Shown piece after piece: positions 60,870 through 64,000 of a DNA stretch of 64,000 nt. Source of the stretch: Verrucomicrobia subdivision 3 bacterium UBA693 (GTDB taxonomy: Bacteria; Verrucomicrobiota; Verrucomicrobiia; Limisphaerales; UBA8199). Within the stretch, counting starts at the first letter, position 1; each line of letters starts with the position of its first letter. Below the pieces are notes generated by a model. That model was not told the DNA's origin. It saw nothing but the letters and a program-made list of their open reading frames with translations, and made no database searches. Both the position numbers and the translations under genes were made by a program. The stretch is taken from positions 1-64,000 of the forward strand of contig DBMR01000021.1 in NCBI GenBank assembly GCA_002298785.1. Direction: 5' to 3'.

Positions 60870-62348
60870 ATGAGCGCAGTCAATGAAACTCTGATACGTG
60901 ATGTGGTGGCGGAAGTGTTGGCCCGTTTGGGCCAGGCACCCGCCCACAAAAGCCCGGCTCCGGCCGCGCCGGCGGCAGCACCTGCCTGCGGGTGTGATCG
61001 CCCGCAAGCCGGTGGTCGTTATGGCGTGTTCCAGGACGCGAACGCGGCGTGCGCCGCCGCCCATGAAGGCTTTCGCCAACTCCGCAAACAGGGGGTGGAA
61101 GCCCGGGCCAAAGTCGTTGAAATCGTTAAGACCCTGGCTGATGCCAACGCCACCGAGTGGGGCCGCATCGAGTTGGAGGAGACGAAGATCGGCCGTCTCG
61201 ATCACAAGATCGAGAAGTTGAAAATCATCAAACTGGTGCCGGGGGTGGAATGGCTCAATCCTTACGCCCGCAGCGGCGATCACGGCATCACGCTGGAAGA
61301 GTATACGCCTTTTGGGGTGGTGGCAGCGATTACGCCTTCCACGCACTCCATCCCCACCTTGAGTGGCAACATCGTCAACATCGTGGCGGCGGGCAACGCG
61401 GTGGTTTTCAATGCGCATCCCAGCGCCGCAAAATGTGCTGCGCTGGCCGTGGCAGAGTACAATCGTGCCATCGAGCGGGAGACAGGGATTACCAACCTGG
61501 TGACGATTGTGGAGCAGCCCACCCTGGATTCGTTCAAGGCGATCTGTTCGCACGAAGCGGTGCGGTTGCTGTGCGTAACGGGTGGCCCGGCGGTGGTCAA
61601 AGCCGCCATGCAAACGGGCAAACGCGCGATTTGTGCCGGGCCCGGGAATCCGCCGGTGTTGGTGGACGATACGGCCTGCATGAAACGCGCCGCTCAGGCG
61701 ATCATCCAGGGCGGGGCGTATGATAACAATCTGCTCTGCATCGGCGAAAAAGAGGTCTTTGTACTCGAGACTGTGGCGGATGAACTGATGGCGCAAATGG
61801 AACAGCGCGGTGCGGTTCGGCTTAATGGGAACCAGCTCGAACGCCTGACCAAAGCGGTGTTCACTTTCAAGGAAGGGCACGGAGGCGGATGCCCGGAACC
61901 GGTGCTGAACAAGGCTTTTATTGGCAAAGACGCCCCGGTGCTGGCCCAGGCCGCCGGAGTCAACGTGCCCGCAGGCACCCAGCTCCTGTTCGCAGAGACA
62001 GATAAGGATCACCTCTTCGTGAAGGAAGAGCAGATGATGCCTTTTCTCCCGATCGTGCGTGTGAAATCGGTCGAGGAAGGGATTCAAGCCTCCTATGTCG
62101 CCGAGCACGAATACAAGCACACGTCCATCATCCATTCTCACGATGTGGAGCACATGACCGCGATGGCGCGGGCGCTGGATACCACCTTGTTCGTCAAGAA
62201 TGGGCCGTGTATGGCCGGACTGGGATTGGGCGGCGAAGGTTACCTGAGCTTTTCCATTGCGACTCCGACCGGTGAAGGGATCACCAATCCGCGGACGTTC
62301 ACGCGGGTGCGTCGTTGCGTGATGGTGGATAACCTGAGGATTTACTAA
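60870..62348 (+). CDS. BMC CoA-acylating aldehyde dehydrogenase
   Basis: This enzyme oxidises an aldehyde, here probably lactaldehyde, to acyl-CoA with NAD inside the compartment (PduP/EutE-like). It has 492 residues. An N-terminal encapsulation peptide (NETLIRDVVAEVLARLG, residues 5-21) is followed by an Ala/Pro linker containing C40 and C42 (ACGCDRP), which could ligate metal. The dehydrogenase fold follows, with TPFGVVAAITPSTHSIP, CVTGGPAVV and the catalytic cysteine C290 in NNLLCIGEKE. It is embedded between BMC-P genes, with a three-base gap to the next. Confidence 0.95.
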   Translation: MSAVNETLIRDVVAEVLARLGQAPAHKSPAPAAPAAAPACGCDRPQAGGRYGVFQDANAACAAAHEGFRQLRKQGVEARAKVVEIVKTLADANATEWGRIELEETKIGRLDHKIEKLKIIKLVPGVEWLNPYARSGDHGITLEEYTPFGVVAAITPSTHSIPTLSGNIVNIVAAGNAVVFNAHPSAAKCAALAVAEYNRAIERETGITNLVTIVEQPTLDSFKAICSHEAVRLLCVTGGPAVVKAAMQTGKRAICAGPGNPPVLVDDTACMKRAAQAIIQGGAYDNNLLCIGEKEVFVLETVADELMAQMEQRGAVRLNGNQLERLTKAVFTFKEGHGGGCPEPVLNKAFIGKDAPVLAQAAGVNVPAGTQLLFAETDKDHLFVKEEQMMPFLPIVRVKSVEEGIQASYVAEHEYKHTSIIHSHDVEHMTAMARALDTTLFVKNGPCMAGLGLGGEGYLSFSIATPTGEGITNPRTFTRVRRCVMVDNLRIY

Positions 62349-62351
62349 CGC

Positions 62352-62624
62352 ATGCTCTTGGCCCGTGTGGAAGGCAGCCTGATCGCCACTCGAAAGCATC
62401 CGAGTTATACGGGGTGGCGATTGTTGATCTGCCAACCGATCAACCAGTCGGGTGAGCCGGAAGGGGTGCCGCAGGTTGCGATTGATCCGCACGGCGCTGG
62501 CATGCACCAACGGGTCGTGATTTCGTCCGACGGCCTGGCCGCCCGCAAAGCGGTGGGCGACGATCGCAGTCCGGCGCGGTGGATCATCCTCGGGATCGTG
62601 GATGCCGGAGTGGACGAGCTTTAG
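62352..62624 (+). CDS. BMC-P shell vertex protein 2 (EutN/CcmL)
   Basis: A 90-residue pentameric vertex protein starting MLLARVEGSLIATRK, with a central HGAGMHQRVVISSDGLAAR and the end IILGIVDAGVD. It starts three bases after the AldDH stop, with GAGGA inside the upstream coding end as ribosome binding site, which suggests translational coupling. Confidence 0.95.
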   Translation: MLLARVEGSLIATRKHPSYTGWRLLICQPINQSGEPEGVPQVAIDPHGAGMHQRVVISSDGLAARKAVGDDRSPARWIILGIVDAGVDEL

Positions 62625-62677
62625 CGGTTTGGACGGGCGTGAAGACGCGCGCGTGGACTGAACAGACGAAAGATTTA

Positions 62678-62983
62678 ATGAGATTGGGACATGTCATCGG
62701 TCGGGTGACCTTGAGCGCGGCGGTGCCTTCGGTAACTGGCGGGCGCTGGCTGATTGTCTCGCCTTTCTCCCGGGCGGACTATGCGCTCGGCCAGGACGTC
62801 GCGCCAACCGTGAGCAAAGAGCCCAGCCTGGTGATTTATGACGATTTGGGGGCTGGAGTGGGACAGACGGTTGGTTTTGTCGAAGGCCGCGAGGCGGCGC
62901 AACCCTTCAACCCTCCGATACCGATCGACGCTGTCAACGCGGCCCTGGTCGACAAGACTTTTTATCATCCATTTGAAACATGA
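62678..62983 (+). CDS. BMC-P shell vertex protein 3 (EutN/CcmL)
   Basis: A 101-residue pentameric vertex protein. The start MRLGHVIGRVTLSAAVPS was chosen; the frame is open 33 codons upstream, but those overlap BMC-P 2 in another frame and lack homology. The family core is LGAGVGQTVGFVEGREAAQ. The sequence is the most divergent of the three, with a longer C-terminus. Its stop overlaps the aldolase start (ATGA). Confidence 0.93.
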   Translation: MRLGHVIGRVTLSAAVPSVTGGRWLIVSPFSRADYALGQDVAPTVSKEPSLVIYDDLGAGVGQTVGFVEGREAAQPFNPPIPIDAVNAALVDKTFYHPFET

Positions 62984-64000
62984 AATCTGTGCTTAGTCTG
63001 AGAGATGTGGAAGCCATGGCGCAAGCCGGCAAAGACGTGCGTGCCCTTACGGCGGACGCTTTGCTGACCCCATCGGCGCGCGACTTCGTTCGCGATTTGG
63101 GTACCGGGGGAAGCAGCCCCCTGAATGCACGCCCTTCCGCCGTAGTCGCTGCCAGCGCGCCTGTTACTGTCACTGCTAAAAGTACGCCCGCCGAACTGGA
63201 GGCGTTTTTCTCCTCGCCGGCGATGCAGCGATTGAAAGAACAAATCTGCGACATCGGCCGGCGGATGTGGCAACGCGCCTACGTGGACGGCAATGGTGGC
63301 AACATCGCCATTCGCGTCGCTGACGACCTGGCGCTCTGCACCCCGACCCTGGTTTCCAAAGGATTTATGAAGCCGGAGGACATGTGCCTGGTGGACCTTG
63401 AAGGCAATCAACTGGCCGGAGTCAAAAAGCGCACGAGCGAGATTTTGATGCACCTGCAGATCATGAAGCGCCAGCCGCGGGCGAAAGCGACCGTGCATTG
63501 TCATCCGCCTTACAGCACCGGCTTTGCGGTCGCGGGGGTGGAACCGCCGACCTGCATGATCCCGGAATTTGAAGTGTTCGCTTCGGTGGCCATCGCACCA
63601 TACCGCACCCCCGGGACCCCGGAGATGGGCAAGCTCGTGGCCGACCTGGTGGACAAGCACAACACCATTTTGATGGCCAATCACGGCGTGGTTTCCTGGA
63701 GCCATAACGATGTCGAAGACGCTTATTTCAAGATGGAGATTTTGGAAGCGTATTGCCGCACCGTGCTGGTGGCTTCGCAGCTTGGCAAACCGGTGCAGAC
63801 CATGACGGCTACCCAGTTGAAGGACTTGCTGAAGATCAAGCAGAACCTTGGCATTCCGGATCCGCGATACGGCCTGAAGGAATGCGAGCTTTGTGACAAC
63901 AATGAATGGCGTCCGGGTGTCACCTGCGCCGCACCAGCTGGGAATGTGACGGGTGATGGAGGTGCTCCCAATCCCCAGGCAGAAGCCCTGGTCCAGGCGA
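62980..64000 (+). CDS. Class II aldolase (PVM BMC), partial
   Basis: The frame begins at ATG 62980, overlapping the preceding stop, and runs off the window after 340 codons. Residues about 75-295 are a class II aldolase/adducin domain of the L-fuculose- and L-rhamnulose-1-phosphate aldolase type, with NGGNIAIRV, zinc ligands H173 and H175 (VHCHPPY) and H235 (MANHGVV), and candidate catalytic E154. It would cleave a 6-deoxyketohexose 1-phosphate to lactaldehyde and dihydroxyacetone phosphate. The first 70 residues are an amphipathic segment and an Ala/Pro/Thr linker, which may serve in encapsulation. A cysteine-containing extension (KECELCDNNEW) follows the aldolase domain, so the protein is longer than stand-alone aldolases. 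The true C-terminus is outside the window. Confidence 0.92.
   Translation, partial: MKSVLSLRDVEAMAQAGKDVRALTADALLTPSARDFVRDLGTGGSSPLNARPSAVVAASAPVTVTAKSTPAELEAFFSSPAMQRLKEQICDIGRRMWQRAYVDGNGGNIAIRVADDLALCTPTLVSKGFMKPEDMCLVDLEGNQLAGVKKRTSEILMHLQIMKRQPRAKATVHCHPPYSTGFAVAGVEPPTCMIPEFEVFASVAIAPYRTPGTPEMGKLVADLVDKHNTILMANHGVVSWSHNDVEDAYFKMEILEAYCRTVLVASQLGKPVQTMTATQLKDLLKIKQNLGIPDPRYGLKECELCDNNEWRPGVTCAAPAGNVTGDGGAPNPQAEALVQA

Noticed and set aside
60837..62510. A 557-codon frame antisense to the aldehyde dehydrogenase
   Set aside because: Shadow of a recognised gene, with no homology, start signal or plausible operon context.
1..64000. CRISPR arrays, insertion sequences or prophage
   Set aside because: No regularly spaced repeats, transposase, integrase or phage structural genes were seen; the only tandem repeat has no spacers.

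Overview
The window reads as a chromosomal segment of a GC-rich, Gram-negative heterotroph of the Planctomycetes-Verrucomicrobia group, most likely a verrucomicrobium of the Pedosphaera/Limisphaera type. The evidence is a PVM-type bacterial microcompartment (BMC) locus, verrucomicrobial-style prepilin-like and Tat-exported Gfo/Idh/MocA proteins, two large secreted GH78 rhamnosidases, and a propeller-type sensor kinase. The taxon is inferred from gene content; there is no 16S gene here. I saw no insertion sequence, prophage, integrase or CRISPR array, and one tRNA gene.

Left part (1-24 kb), mostly housekeeping: a cell-wall amidase, citrate synthase followed by both succinyl-CoA ligase subunits, a YggT-type membrane protein, a REC-first hybrid kinase, a GT9 glycosyltransferase, miaB, an operon hisG / HAD-NUDIX fusion / folB, a CBS protein, comEC, enolase, a primary-type sigma factor, a TIM-barrel sugar isomerase-like protein with a Lys/Ala tail, a YkgJ-like cysteine-cluster protein, a ThuA protein, tRNA-Ser(GCU), a lone lycopene-cyclase-type membrane protein, and a chorismate mutase-prephenate dehydrogenase.

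Middle (24-53 kb): the first GH78 rhamnosidase, a 1217-residue membrane protein of unknown function, a GH-A clan glycosidase, the str operon (rpsL, rpsG, fusA, with an intrinsic terminator before fusA), half of a split carB, a small Cys/His protein, an exported oxidoreductase, a prepilin-like protein, an old-yellow-enzyme / propeller histidine kinase / NarL-type regulator unit, a ceramidase-like protein, and an amt / glnB / HerA-like ATPase cluster.

Right part (52.5 kb to the end), a saccharide catabolism region: a secreted phosphodiesterase-family protein, a second GH78 rhamnosidase and a DeoR regulator point left. From the shared divergent promoter a BMC operon points right: pduL, two BMC-H shell genes, acetate kinase, a third BMC-H, a BMC-P, a CoA-acylating aldehyde dehydrogenase, two more BMC-P genes and a class II aldolase cut by the window edge. 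Read together, rhamnosidases release L-rhamnose outside the cytoplasm. Inside the compartment, aldolase cleavage of a deoxyhexulose phosphate gives lactaldehyde, the dehydrogenase makes lactoyl-CoA, PduL makes the acyl phosphate, and the kinase recovers ATP. The sugar isomerase, kinase and lactaldehyde or alcohol dehydrogenase steps would lie beyond the right edge.

The observations I consider most worth testing are the HAD-NUDIX fusion directly upstream of folB (a candidate for both missing dephosphorylation steps of folate synthesis), the three BMC-H paralogues with different pore motifs, an acetate kinase with a changed catalytic residue, terminator hairpins immediately before sucC and fusA, and the orphan 1217-residue membrane protein.
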